DNA from: Cercis canadensis
Lineage: Eukaryota > Streptophyta > Magnoliopsida > Fabales > Fabaceae
Assembly (NCBI GenBank): GCA_003255065.1
Contig: QAOA01003577.1
Coordinates: 629,266 to 693,265 of the forward strand
Length of the DNA: 64,000 nucleotides
Direction of reading: 5' to 3'
The position numbers and the translations under genes are program-made. Below the pieces are notes generated by a model that was not told where the DNA came from, did no database searches, and was given only the letters and a program-made list of their open reading frames with translations. Below, piece after piece: positions 10,823-24,038 of the stretch (position 1 is its first letter; each line of letters begins with the position of its first letter).

Positions 10823-12031
10823 CTAGTTACGTTTATTAAAAACCCTGCAATTCTTACGAATGTCTCCAGCTCCTCCTTCCAGAACTTGAATCTTTCCCAA
10901 CTTAATCATAGCCTCTGCGAAACTCCTTTGAAATTTGACACCATTTGATGCAAAATCAGACACAAAACCCTTGGTAGATGAATCTAGAGCAAGTTGCTGA
11001 TCAAGTTTCAATACCCCTCTCTTGAGAAGAATCTGCTTAAAGAAGTCGTTATCAACTAGAAAAGGTGTTTTCTGGTCCAAAAACGCAGGTTGGCTCCCTA
11101 TAGGGTTACACAACTTGACCAAACGAGCATCCAATGCAGGGTCCATTGTAGGATCAAGTTTCCCTCCTCTAAAGCTTGAAAGATTGTCCAAGAAAAAACT
11201 AGAGTCTGCAACACCAACTGTGTGTGCACCCAAAAGAACCACAATTTCCTGTCTTGAAATTCCCTTGCTAGCAAAAAATTGGGATGCTGCAGGGACAGTA
11301 ATTCCTGATACTGGTAAATTAGCTTTACTGATATCAGAGACTAGGCCATCACGTCTTCCTGTGGGAACCTCATATTTGGGTCCCCCAGATAATGCCACAG
11401 AATCTCTGGTAGCAAGTGTTATAATATCTGCACACGACACTGTTGAAGGGCATGCATCTTCTAACCTTTCTTTGATCTCATCAATCAAATCAAACCCTTT
11501 AACCCCGAAGTTTGAACCCGAATCTTTCTCTGCCCTCTGGTTCCCAACGGAGTCTATAAGTATAGATGCATCACAAGTCACAACCCTATAACCAGCAACC
11601 AAATGAGAATTAATTATACAAAAATGACTTATTGTTGAAGATAAGTATTCTACTAATTGTCACAATGTGCCCAATGCGCCATCAGATTATGTTATTTTTA
11701 TAAAAGTGATGATTCTTTGTAAAGTTGATGCCAAATATTTTTAACAAGTAAAAAAAAAAAAANAAAAAAAAAAAAAAGGAGAACTCCATACAGTAGTCAA
11801 GTACATGGCATATAAACTTGGTTAGTTGCATCTTATTCTCACAAAGCAATCATGAAAATGTAAGCGAAGCAAGGCTGCAGTTATGGACTTGTCCTGGTTG
11901 AATCGCTTCTGCACCACTTGCTTCACAAGGGACTCTGCTTGCGGGCACGAAGACCTATAGAATCCAACCTTGAGGTCAGCAAATGCAAAGGGAAGCACAA
12001 AGAAGCAGAGAAGGATTATTGATTTCTTCAT
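10823..12031 (-). pseudogene. class III peroxidase, tandem paralogue with damaged splice sites
   Basis: This is the paralogue of the peroxidase at 5.8 kb. Exon 1 (12031-11837, 65 aa) has a signal peptide and the distal motif LRLHFHDCFVR. The exon 2 reading frame (about 11585-10823) stays open to the family ending KNCRVF plus a few residues. Two faults hit the intron borders. The donor following the FVR codons reads ATAAGA where the paralogue has GTAAGA. Directly after the acceptor, a 7-bp tandem duplication (11570-11576 and 11577-11583) shifts the frame, giving G-C-D-L-stop. The only other GT nearby (GTGAGA, 11842) also leads into the shifted frame. The cysteine after the proximal histidine is replaced (VADSSF for FAHCSF), and NLPGP is NLPVS. 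I think it is a recent pseudogene. An assembly error near the N at 11763 or unusual splicing remains possible. Confidence 0.7.
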
Positions 12032-12097
12032 GTTGACCTTTTGCTTGTGTCTACACTATTTACTCAATGAATTAATGAATGTGTGTGTCTCAGCCCA

Positions 12098-12112
12098 AAG
12101 CCCATATATAGA
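12098..12112 (-). promoter_or_regulatory. TATA box of peroxidase copy 2
   Basis: CTATATATGGG on the minus strand lies about 70-80 bp upstream of the ATG at 12031, the same arrangement as in the intact paralogue. This suggests the promoter was duplicated with the gene. Confidence 0.5.
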
Positions 12113-14387
12113 GGGAAAGAAATAAGAGAGTGGAAATTACAGAGTAACTTCTAGTTATGTGGCCCAAAAAATATACCAACATAGCCAAAATCACTGTAGA
12201 GTGAACTTTGGTTGTGTATTGATTTTTTGAAGTATGCTACTGGCTGTATCGATAATACACCTCACAACAATACAATATTGGGATTTGGGATATTTTTTTT
12301 CCTTTCATCGTTACCATAGGATTACAACGAGGGTTCTGTATTTATAAGAAAGGAACCGAGTGAAGACATAAGATATATAATACGCTATTAACTTTCGTTC
12401 AAATTTTCAGTTGCTTTTCACTGTAATTAACAATCTTAAATTGTCTGCCCATCACAAGCCCTGAACCTTGAGGAATTCGCTTGCAGAGCACTAGTCAATG
12501 ATACCAGCTGGATTTGCGTTACAATTTTTATGATCAATTCACAAGTGGATGCTGAATCTTGTCTCGTATGTATCAACATGAAATCCAGAGTTTGCCAATT
12601 TGCTATATCGGTCACAATTGTATTAAACTCTATCTTTTGTTTACTATCTTTGATGTTTGTAGTAATACGATGAAGTCAACTCAATCAGATTTGCACAATT
12701 GAAACCTAAGTATTATCGTATCCAAAAGTTGAAGAGCTTAATTGATAATTTTTGTTGCTGGTTGCCACCCAAAGCCTGCGAACCCATAATTTCTTTCTTT
12801 AAGAGGGAAACATCATATGACTATTCTGGGTCAAACCCAAATTGACTAAACTCCATCTACCCTATCTTCTTTTTTCTTTCTTTTGAGGAAAAAAAAAAAA
12901 ACGAGCTTAGGATCTTTGTCTATTACTTAGAAAGTTCCATTTGCTGCATGTATATTAATTAAAATTCTCATCAGATTACTCATCTCATGTTCCTCTTCAA
13001 AGGGATTGTTTCAAGTTTTTGTGATAATCTAACTGTGGAACATCAACTTTACAGATATTTTTTTTCCCTCTTTCTTCAGCTTGGAACTACAAGGATAAAA
13101 GGGACCCATACCATTTCACCTAATTAAAATTCCGAAGTAAATCCCACAATTGGTATTGGCTCATATATTATATAGTGGTCTAGTTGGCTGGAAAAGATCA
13201 CTAGCAGGTTTGCAGCATTAAGCACAGTAACCAGATCTGATAGGGATTGGGAATCAATGATAAATGCAACTTAAGTTTGGTCCAGAAGCTGTACTAAGTG
13301 TAATGCCCCAAAAAATAAAGATCTGTCAAGATTCTGATTGATGTTCATCACCTTTAACATAAGGAATGCAATTTCCTACTCTCCATTCATGCAAAGTAGA
13401 CGGCTTTGGAATTGAATTTTCTTCTTTTACAGAAAGATATCATCTAAAATAAATGCATTTATCAGATCTGGTAAATAAATGCACATCTGGTACTTTATCT
13501 AACTCAAAAGGCTTAAAGAGGAGTTATGTGGGTCTGTATTTATCTATTTAATGAGTGAAAAGAATGGCTTTTCATCAGAGGGACTATTTAAACCATTCTT
13601 TTGACGGAGATGAGTCATAAAGGGATATATTCGTCTGGTAAATATCTCTTCTTGTTCAGTGAAGGCCTCAAGGTACCTTTGCCTCGCAAAAGCAGTGGCT
13701 CAAAACAGGGCTTTAAGATGTGAGCTTTCGTTGAGTCAAAAAGATTTAATTGTAAGGAGAAAGATTGGAAAAAGGGACAAAGTAAAAGCGAATGGTACAA
13801 AAGGTGGTCTTGCTCCTGCATGGTGTGAACTGCACTTCAAAGCATTATCAATAATGACTCGCTTACCAAGTAAAAGGACAAAGAAAAAAGATGTTTGTTG
13901 ACCAGAGTAAGGGAATTCTCTTGTGTTAAAATGTGACTGATTAAGATGTTTGTCTGAAACAGCTTAATTTCTAACATCACCTTTTACTTTACAGAACAGA
14001 ACAGAGTCTTGAACTAATCTCATCTCACGCAACATTGCATGGTGTTCTCATACTTCACTGAATCAAATCGTTAAGAGATGAAAATCTGTGTATGAGATGA
14101 TTAGATAGATAAGGGCCACAAAATAAATTTTCACTCTTTCCAACGATGAGTGATGCAGCAATCACTTTGTTGATTATTGTGGCAACGCCAAGAATCATCA
14201 CATTCAGAGAGCATAATTCAAAACAGATCTAAGTACACGATTCAAATTAAATTACACAATCGCTACAGCAAAGGAACGATTCCTTCACAACTAATTTTCT
14301 GCATAGGAATTAGACGCTAGCAATATGCACAAGATTGTCTTATCTGACTGAAACTATCCACTGAAAAATTTGGAAGCTAGGAACTTA
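12113..14387. other. intergenic, no gene seen
   Basis: This is spacer between the second peroxidase and the 3' end of the Dof gene. ORFs such as 13615-13821 and 13659-13901 lie on opposite strands over the same bases, match nothing I recognise, and are probably chance. The part nearest 14387 should include the Dof 3' UTR. Confidence 0.55.
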
Positions 14388-17026
14388 TTATGTGCTCTCC
14401 TGGAATGCGCGAGCACGAGAAATGGCGGCAGGGTTAGCTTCCAAGATCTGAGAGACACCCATTATGCAGTCTTTGCCGTCTCCTTTGTCAGGCTTAATGC
14501 CTAATGTAGCCCACATAGGACTTCTTGAAGCCTCATTTGGGTCATCGATTCTAAGTGTCTTCGGAACCACAACACACTTGTCAGATTTCTCTTCATCTGT
14601 GAAAACTGTATCTCTAGAGTGTTTGCCCAAGGTTGGAGAGCCATTGCCTGAGCAGCAGCTATTACTTGTAGAGGAGGAGGGGGAGAGACAGGCATTGGAT
14701 CCTAATGACAATGTGCCTGTTCCAGCAGCCCATATAGGTGTGCCACCCCAGTATGATGCTGGTACAAATTGTAAAGGCATGCTTGGTGGGCAAATGCCTG
14801 GAACTGTTACTACAGGGGAGGGATACCACTGCATTGGAGTCTGATCAGTGCTATATGGATTACACATGCGCTCCCAAGGTTGATGACCTCCGGCCATGGG
14901 AGCAACATTGTTCCAACCTGGATTCAAAGGAAAGACCCATGGCGGAACAGGGTGACATTGCAAACGATGTGATGTGTGAGGTTCATTAGAAGAAACACCT
15001 CGCTCCCTTTGCACCATAAGTTCCGATAACTCATTTCCCTGAGTACTAGCACTCGTCACAGAAGATGCACACAATGACAGCTCCTCCCCATTTTCTGCAC
15101 AATTCATAGAACTAGCATCAATACTTCTTTTCTGGTCTCTAAGATTAAGCATTGACTCCATGGATTCATAAAGAGGGGCATCTGGACCAAATTTTAATAC
15201 AGTACCATTATCTGTTGAAGTCCTAAAAGCAGCTGAGGATTCAAGACATGACATAAGCTGGTGACCAGACTCGTCGGTGTTATCTAACCTGGTGCTTGGA
15301 ATTCCATCAGAGGCTACTATAATGTGGCGATATTGAGAAGCTAGGTGTTTGTTCTTGCGTCTCCCAGCGCCCACAGGAACATTTCTCATTGTTCCACCAG
15401 CTGTCCAATACCTTTGGCAGTTCTTGCAGAAATGCCGAGGTTGATTCACATTATAGTTATTGAAATAACAAAACTTTGTGTCCAAACTGTTGCATCGCGG
15501 ACACTGAAGAATCCTGTCTGGTTTCTTAAACACTTTATCTTGATCTGTAATACTGCTATCCATCTTATCTTCGACAGCCTTGGGATTTACATTTAGCTCA
15601 GTGTGATTGGATCCTTTTCTACCATCTCCTAAATCAGAGGAATCCTCTTGTTGCTCAGAGTTTTCTTCACCACACTTTTCTACTTCTGTATTCTTCAAGC
15701 CACTGCAAGCATCCTAAAATTTAAACCACAATCAGTGACAACTCCACCAGAATAAAGCTTGACAACAAACTGAAGAATAGACAAGAAACAAAAACATGAA
15801 GCACTACTGATGTTGATATCTCAACTTTTTCACATACTTTTGTTGACAATGCATCAATTATACCTTTTTCTTCCAATAACTATATATATCCTGCCTTTTA
15901 TATTACGTCTGTATCTCCTCAATTGCAATTTACCTCACCAAACAAACCAGCATAGGTTCACCGGACCACAAACTAACAAAATAAATGTATCAACCATTGA
16001 CCAATCATTGAACTGAAATTCTTCTCGATATTACAACACATTAAGACTCATGCATTCATAACTTTTCACTAGAAAGGGAAGGTGTAAAATAATCAGTATA
16101 TGTAAGCGCCTAAAGAAATAACCAGAAAGAATACCGAAAAGTTTCTAATTTGAATGCCATTATTTTGTTATTAATTTGATTTCTGAATAAGTTGCTCTAA
16201 TTCAGGATACAGCAAATTTAATGGCATGTTTTGTCAGCAGATCTGCACCAAAAGACAGAAAAGAAAAAACATTTAAGCAGAACCAATTTGATATCAGAAA
16301 GATGACTATGTTCTGAAGACAGAAACCATATGTGATATACTTTCCCGTGAACACCCAAATATGTGATAGATTGCTCTCAGTTTTAGGAACACGAAAATAA
16401 ATACTCAATTGCAACTTTATTCAAGATTAAAACTTTTCAGTTTTCACTTGTATTTATAAAAAGTAATACCGTCTTTGTTTCGCCTTATATGAATTTGGAC
16501 AGGGCAGAGACATATATTCTTACTTTTGTTTCCTTCGACATGTTAACTAAACTTGTATTAAAATTAATTTTCTTTATTTTCAAATTTTGAAGGTGGAAAT
16601 AAATTCCAGTAACAATCTAAACCAGAACAAAATACAAGAAAAGCAAGTCCCCAGTAACCACATAAGATAAAGAGTTTGACAGATTGTGGTAATGGAGATT
16701 GACAAAACACGCATGAAAACCCATTTGTCTCTCACGACTTACATGCCTTTGAAGGCTTATATATAACAAAATGCAAAATTTACGTTGAGTTGACTTCAAT
16801 CCCATAAAGATTAACAAGGTGACTATTTCACTGGAAGAAAATGAAAAGGTGAAGCAGGGAGAAAAAATGATGCATTTATATATGGATTTACCATGGTTCC
16901 GGACTTGGGCGGAATCTGAGAACCCATCGGAGAGGTTGCCGGAATCTGGCATTCCGGCAAGGGAATCTTCCTGCCAAAGAGCTTGATAGCGGGATCCTTC
17001 TGAGACATGTCTACTCCTGAGTTCAT
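14388..17026 (-). CDS. cycling Dof factor (CDF) transcription factor
   Basis: This is a nuclear Dof zinc-finger protein that binds AAAG sites. CDFs repress flowering genes such as CONSTANS and FT and also act in stress responses. There are two exons: 17026-16892 (45 aa) and 15713-14388. The 1178-bp intron is phase 0 (GTAAAT donor, TTTTAG acceptor), and the product is 486 aa. The N-terminus carries [14 protein letters not shown], the CDF signature whose KLFG part is linked to TOPLESS binding. The Dof finger has C116, C119, C141 and C144 and extends to about residue 168. The C-terminal CDF motifs are intact (residues 424-455, with PKTLRIDDP and WATLGIKPD, and 463-486). In Arabidopsis these bind FKF1 and GIGANTEA, so light-regulated turnover is likely. 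An in-frame second ATG at 17008 ([10 protein letters not shown]) is the alternative start. Confidence 0.93.
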
Positions 17027-17253
17027 ATATTGATGAGAGTACAAGTTTGTTGTTGCAGAGTTTGAAGCTTAGCAGCAAGAGCCATAGAAATAGAGAATCA
17101 GATAGACAGAGAAATAAAAGAGGTTCTTTTTTCCCTGACCCAGAGAAACTTTTCAAGGGACTTTCACTAAAAACCCACAAAACCCTCTGCAGAAAAAAAG
17201 TCCCCTGCAAAAAGCACAAAGAACGTGAGGCATCAGAGACAGAGTGCTATCCC

Positions 17254-17261
17254 TTTATAAA
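17254..17261 (-). promoter_or_regulatory. possible TATA box of the CDF gene
   Basis: TTTATAAA on the minus strand lies about 230 bp upstream of the first ATG (17026), allowing a leader of about 200 nt. The sequence farther upstream (about 17570-17720) is strongly pyrimidine-rich on the coding strand, as often seen near plant promoters. Confidence 0.4.
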
Positions 17262-20200
17262 TTTTTTTTTTGTTTTTGTTTTTCTTTCCCAAGTCTCGCT
17301 TACCCTTTATTTATCGAAAAGTGTTTTCCTTTTCTGCTGGTTTGGAAAAATGTTTCCCCTTCCAGATGATATTCAAACATAGGGCCGTACACATTTAAAT
17401 ATAAATCCTTTAGCAGTTATCACTCTCCCCTTTATTTATTTTACTCAAATCCATTCAGAAAGAAATCTAAATGTCTAATTCTCATTCATTACCCCTCACT
17501 CTCACTCCTCCATTGACATTAACAGGAAAAATTAGTATTTTTTGTTTGTTATTAATTTACATTTTGTAGAGGGAGAGGGGAAGAGAGAGAAGAAAAGGGA
17601 AGAAGGGGAGGTGCCAGGTGGCAGCTGAATCAGCAAAGGTTGAATCATTGCCAAGAAATGTAGTGGCTAAGGATGGCGATGACGTGAGAAAGAGAAAGAA
17701 GAGGGGAAAGGGAAAGGGTTTTTAAAAGTGGGGCCAGTATGAGAAAAAGAGCAAAAAAGTGATGCCGACTCGGGGGATCACTTTTTACGCCGCCTTCAAT
17801 GTGTTGCCAGTTTGCTGCCGATGAGTGTTGGGTCCCACCGTTTCTTAAATTTGCAAAAAAGCATAATATTGAATCAACCGTCTGGAACTCACACAATGTC
17901 ATTCTTGTAAACTTTTATAAGAAATATGCTTATGTTATGTTATCACATCCTATTATGTCAATTCACAATTTATTACTATTACTAATTACTAATTACTAAT
18001 TACAAATTACAAATTACAAATCGCAAATTGGTCAGTGATGTCTCATTTATTCCTTCTCAGTCCTCACTCACCAACTTGTGTTTGGTGTGTTGTTGGTGTT
18101 GCTTCATTCTCCCTTACCATCTGCTTTTCCTGTATTATCATCACCTTCACAATCCCTATTTCTCTGCTGCAACTTGCTACCTACATAGGTTTAGTGCCTC
18201 AAAGAAAGAAAACAAAAACAGTATTTACCTTGATGTTTTTTTCCTCTTTTTTTTTTTGGTAGATAGGGTGATTTAGACACTTTCTTTTCTGCTACCNAAA
18301 AAAAAAAAAAAAAAAAAAAAAAGCTATAAACATATGGGAATGGGATATATATCAATTAATCAGATATTTAACTCTCACTAAAAACAGTGTCTTTATAATA
18401 GAATAATATGAGTGCATATTAGGGTTAACTTGAAAATTTATAATGATTAAATTAATCTCAACATTTTAGTAGATTCATATAATACAGACACGTCCCTCAT
18501 TTGCATTGTCTATGGGGCTAAGTTTCTCTTAGAAAAATGATAATGAAAATTATAAATGAATGACTTTGAGACGTAAATAATTACACTATCTTAAGTGTAA
18601 TATTATTTTTCTATCAAAAGTAAGTGATCTTAGGATATAACAAAGCCCTCAAAATTCTCAATAAAAAAGTGAATGTTAATACATTTGAAAGTTCCTTTTT
18701 ATATACTTCAAAAGGTACTAATAAACATATATGATTGGTCAGTAATTAATATACACAATTGTTTGTTCGAATTATTCATTAACCAAATAGATATAACTAT
18801 TCATTTTTAATGAAATCTTTTAATTTAATTAACTGTCATCTGAACCGGGTCAAATCAACCCAAACTGGACCAGTCCAATTATTAAAACTGAATTCTAAAA
18901 TATTTATCAAATCAAATAGCATTAAACATATTTAATTTGTTAGACTATTAGACTAGTTTTATGGGCTTGTGTTTATCTAAAATTACTCTATAACTTGTTT
19001 TTGCTTTTATAAAACCTGAAACATTAATTGTTTCAACCAATGTGGGACTGGTTCTACAACTAAAATTACAAACTATTTAACAATTTCTTCCAAACGCAAA
19101 AAAGTTTCCAATAATTAAGTTTGTTGTGTGGAAAGTTATACAAAACTAAATTAGTAATGCATCCGTAAAAGATCTATAATCACATCATTCTTAAACTGTT
19201 AGCAAGAAGTAAATCCTCCTTCATTCACTGGAGGCAACTCCTACCATATATGTATTAATATATTAAAGTTTAATTGACAAGGATCAAGCCATGGGCTTTA
19301 AAAATTAACAAATGCTTTTGCCCTTTATTCAAAGGGAAGGATTGTGCTTAGATTGGTAAATCTAAGCAAATTTATTTCAACTGATTTTTATCTCGATCAA
19401 CATTGTTTTCCTCTCTTGTCTAATTATAGGTATTAAAAATATGATCATATGGACTCGATCTTATCTTTTCTTAAATATTAAAAAGAAAAACAGAAAGAGA
19501 ATGCTTATGGGATAATATCAAGGATTCAAGATATATACGACTATATTTCTATTTTTTCTTATTTGATAAAATTTTGACCGAATGCAATAAAGACATGAAG
19601 GACATGACAATATAATTTTTGGATATTCATTCTGGTATAAAACAAGAAATATTTCCAAGTTTATCCTCTACCCACTCTTTCAAGGATTCAAAAGTAGCAT
19701 TTATTTGGCATGATGAGAAAATGATAGGATTAATTGGTTCCTTGCAGTGAAAAATCATGAGAAGTCAAATAACATATTATGAAATTAGACAATTCCCAAA
19801 TTAAAAAATTTGTATTCTTGTCTCATATTAAATAAACAATAGAATTTTTATGGAAAATAAATATGTATATGAAAAGTTCTCATATAATACTAACTTTTTT
19901 TTTTTTTTTGGGTAAACATATAGCAATAAACTTGAATTACCAATAAGATAGTAAAATATTATTGTTATTACTAATATTATTTAGTTGAATAAGTAGTATT
20001 AAGATTTTTTTTTTGGTTTATAAGTTTCGTATTTGAATTCAAAATTATAATTAAAATAAAATAAAAAATAAACAAAAATCTTGTAATATCTAATGATTTT
20101 TTTTTCTTAAGGTCCATTCATAAGTGAATTTTTTTAATAGATTATCTCTAGACATTTCACAAGAAGACAGAAGACATGGCAATAGATCTATTTTGTTAAA

Positions 20201-21067
20201 GTTGAATTATCTAGTTACTACAAGACAAAACTTATGTTAGAGATAGGGTTTTCGATTGTATCTGAGGATGACCGCACTTTCAAACTTGAGCTCACTCCGA
20301 GGCAGCAAGTGAACCTCGACCACCACGTGAGGACTTCATATATAATTATAAATTATCAAACAAGCAATTTGATTGAAAAACTAATTTCAGTTTGTGATTG
20401 AGCATGATAAAAATATACCACGTGCCAAGGATTGGTTGAAACATTTGATAGAAATAGAATAGAAAAGTCTGAAAAAATAGCTTCACATGAAAACTTTCGA
20501 TATAATTGGATGTCCAATAAAAAAGATAATGTATATTTTTTTTGGATTAATATCAGAAAAATTACATAATATTGAGAAGTGAAAAAAAAAATAAAATAGG
20601 AATTAGCTGAGTTGCGGTTGAACCAAAAATAGGACTCACATGTGATACGGATTTCCATGTCTTCCAATCCAAACTAAGTCTAAGTCGTCCATTGGCAAAA
20701 TTAAAATAAATCTTTCCTTCAAAATCTTTTGCTGAAATAAATAAAAATAAATCTAAGAGCATATGAGTGGATTTTCACGGGCCTGCATTCAGAAAGCCCT
20801 ATCTGGCCCATGAACATAGCTCCCACTTCTTCATTGGGCAATGGTTGATTAGATTGTTGGTTGGTGGTCACTTGCTAAAGAGAATTTCAATTGAAAATTT
20901 TAAGTCTAAAATGGGCTTTAGATAGCAACTCGGCCCTCAAATAAAGTTTCAAGCTCAAATCTCTTATGGCCATCGCAAAGTTAATTTACATGGTCCTGTC
21001 ACTTTCTTGGGCCTCTGATGTCCGTTTGGTTTATTAGACCCGGATCTTAGCCCAAAAAAATACGACC

Positions 21068-21098
<31 letters not shown>

Positions 21099-24029
21099 GT
21101 AAAATGATGCTTTTTTTTTAGTATTAAATCCTAATTTTTTTTTTAAAATTAATAAATAAATACACATAACACAATTGATTCAGTTATCTTTAAAAGGCTA
21201 AAATTTTAATTTGACTTCTTATTCTTTTATATCATCAACTAAAAAATTTAACTATATATATCTAATGATTAAAAAAAAATTAAAAATTAAAAATATGGAA
21301 GTTTCTTATATACTTTTGATATTTATATAGTATATTATATCACATGAGAATAGTTAATGTTTGAATGATATGTATACAAATTAACTGTTTTTAAATTTGT
21401 TTAAGAAAATAAAATAAATTATATTTATATCCAATAAAATATAAAAATTACATATGGCTTACCACGTCAATATAGTATGAAATACTCATGTGATATCATA
21501 AAATTTCTGTAAAAATATTGATTTCATGTCAAATTATCTAATCTAGAGTACTCGGAGAGTGACTTAATAGTAGGTCTCTCCTGTCTTTCCAATATCCATA
21601 GGTTGCAAGTTGGAACTTGGGTTGGTTATGGCGGTCTCTGTATATCCTGCTAATTGTGGCCTCTATTATGGGAGATGAATTGAAGAGACTATTGCCTAAA
21701 TAGTCTCCACGTCTCAATGCCATAATGTGAGAAAGAATATATATTGCTTCTTCAACCTCCTTTCTGTTTTTGTTTTTGTTTTCTGATCGCTTCTTCAATT
21801 GTTAGAATCGGTTAACAATTGGCAATAAAGCTATATTATTGGAGCTAGATTTTGATACCCAGGGGCCGGGGCAGGCTAAGGGAACATATTATAAATCAAT
21901 AAATCTTTTACTTACTAATTAATGTTCTTAAAATGTTTTACTGATATATAAACTTCGTGTTAAAGATTAGTTTCATTTGAGAGGACAGACTTCATGGCAC
22001 CAACTTTTTAGCATAAAAACCCATTACGTCTTCGGTTTCCTTCTGTTAATTCCAGGAAATATTTATTAATTACTTTTACATATATAACTAATAATTTCAG
22101 TTTCTCATGAGTTTTTTTTTTTTTTNTTTTTTTTAAATAAAGTTTTGTGCATTGAAATTTTTCTTCAAGCGATCTTAAGAATGTATACTCCATATCAGAT
22201 TCAAGAAAAAATTCTTGTATATATTGACAACTTTGATTAAGTTAGATAAATGTATTGGATGTTTACTTGATTGGCTTTAAAAGTGTGGTATTAATTCCTA
22301 TTAAACGTGTAGCAACTTTTTTTGTTTAATTCCTGCAAAGTGCAAAGGCTGCTAATGGTGTATAGCTTTCGGCCCCTTTTTCTTGGTTAGCTTTTGACAG
22401 TTGAAACCGCGTTAGATCATAGATGTTTCAGCTAGAGTGTTAGAGATATCGTACTCCTACCCTGCACCTGTACCTGCAGTCCCCACGTTAAAGATAAATA
22501 ATGCTAACACATAAAATTAACGAAATGGTTAATTATATTATACTTAATACCTCTATGTTGCTCCAAAGGCCAAGCCTAACTGGCTGCTACTCTCTTCCCA
22601 TCAGAATCAGAAGCAGCCTTAGTAAGCTGACCCACTTCTAATTGGAAATTTGACTGCAATATACCTTCACTTGTGTACTTGTGTTGTGTATAATAGGACT
22701 GTTTCGCCAATAGCTCGGCTTCAATGGTATTTCAAAGTGGTTATCATCCAAGCCCTCTAAATTTTCCCACACTTCCCACCTTTATCCCCAATTTCTAACA
22801 TCCCAAAATTGTGATACCATAGTTTTCAACATAAAAACACAGAACACGCCGTAGATCTACATAACAATTTAAAATTTATGGCATAGTTGCATGTGTGCTA
22901 ATTGGTAGGTGCATATATTAGGCAATTGACTTTTATGCCAATTTATAAAACTTTTGTATTATGGCATTATAAATTCAGCACATGGCCAAAACAGCTTTTA
23001 AATTCAGCATATATTTATTACAGTCATCATGACTTTCAAAATTAATATGATTTCATTTAATCAGTGATGTTAAACCAACCCATTTGGAGGAAAACAGAAG
23101 TAAAGAGAAGAACAAGAATGAAACGACTGTTTCGCAAAACCTACTATATGTTTCCTTTTTTAAGAAGAGTCGTTGAAATGCACTTATACTACAATGTAAA
23201 ATATTTGGATTTAATGAAAAATAATACGAGGGTAGAAAAGAGAGACATAAATTCAGTATGCTCAGAATATGTATAAGACACTATCTTTAAGACATTATTT
23301 GCCGTCACTAGTTGCTACAGAGTTCTGACAAATATGCTTATATGATTTATCTAAGTATCCAGAAAATAATATTCTGCAATTTATATTGTTATCTCCTCAA
23401 GAACTATTTTGAATGATTTTAGGAAATATGTAAAAAGAACATTAGTTATTGAATCATTCTAGATCATCACTTATTTATAATAAGTGAATTGAATTATTGT
23501 GTTTGTATAAAAAGATATGCCTATGCAAGCAGAGATCATTGTGTCTGGATGTCTATTAAATTTAATTTAAACAGACACAACATTTAAAAAAAAATCAATA
23601 ACTATTTTAAACAGACACAATTTTTTTAAAAGAATCAATAACTGCATTGTAGACAATTATTCTAATCCAAGATAAATAAAATACATTTGAATTAACCAAA
23701 AAGTTATTTTCTCTCTTTTAAGCAATGTAAAACTTTAATTTTTGCAAACTAACTTAATTTGTTCAACATTTAACATATATTACGATATAAATTGTTTTTT
23801 ATTTTCTCATCATCTAAGATCTACTCTAAATACACACTTAATTCCTAATATCATGACATGAATATTTAATAAATCCTAGTTATATATAGCCTGTCTGTTT
23901 TCGAGTTTAAGGAGCCCCAAACCATGGTTTTGGAAAAAACCATCTCTTGTTTCTTTTGTCAAAAACCAACTCAAAACTAAACAAGCTGTTATAATTCCTT
24001 GCTTGTACTAGAAGCTATGGAAATTGCTT
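17262..24029. other. gene-poor AT-rich region
   Basis: No ORF here has a recognisable domain, and I could not assemble any exon set. Contents seen: pyrimidine/purine-rich promoter-side sequence to about 17.7 kb, a heptamer minisatellite near 18.0 kb, an A-tract with an N at 18297, a T-tract of about 28 bp at 21071-21098, and a T-tract with an N at 22126. Several GGGCC-type motifs occur at 20.76-21.05 kb without an adjacent gene. Confidence 0.5.
17970..18025. repeat. heptamer minisatellite (ATTACTA/ATTACAA)
   Basis: About seven imperfect 7-bp units run in tandem. The first units read ATTACTA and the later ones ATTACAA, indicating two successive expansions. Confidence 0.8.
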
Positions 24030-24038
24030 TTAATTTAA

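Noticed and set aside
11022-11591. 189-codon plus-strand ORF
   Set aside because: It is antisense to exon 2 of peroxidase copy 2 and exists only because that exon is open and codon-biased.
16617-17219. 200-codon minus-strand ORF beside the Dof gene
   Set aside because: It overlaps CDF exon 1 in another frame and continues into the intron. The CDF frame carries the conserved motif, so this is a shadow.
20760-21060. cluster of GGGCC/TGGGC motifs as a bidirectional promoter
   Set aside because: No gene on either side could be identified, so the motifs alone are not enough.
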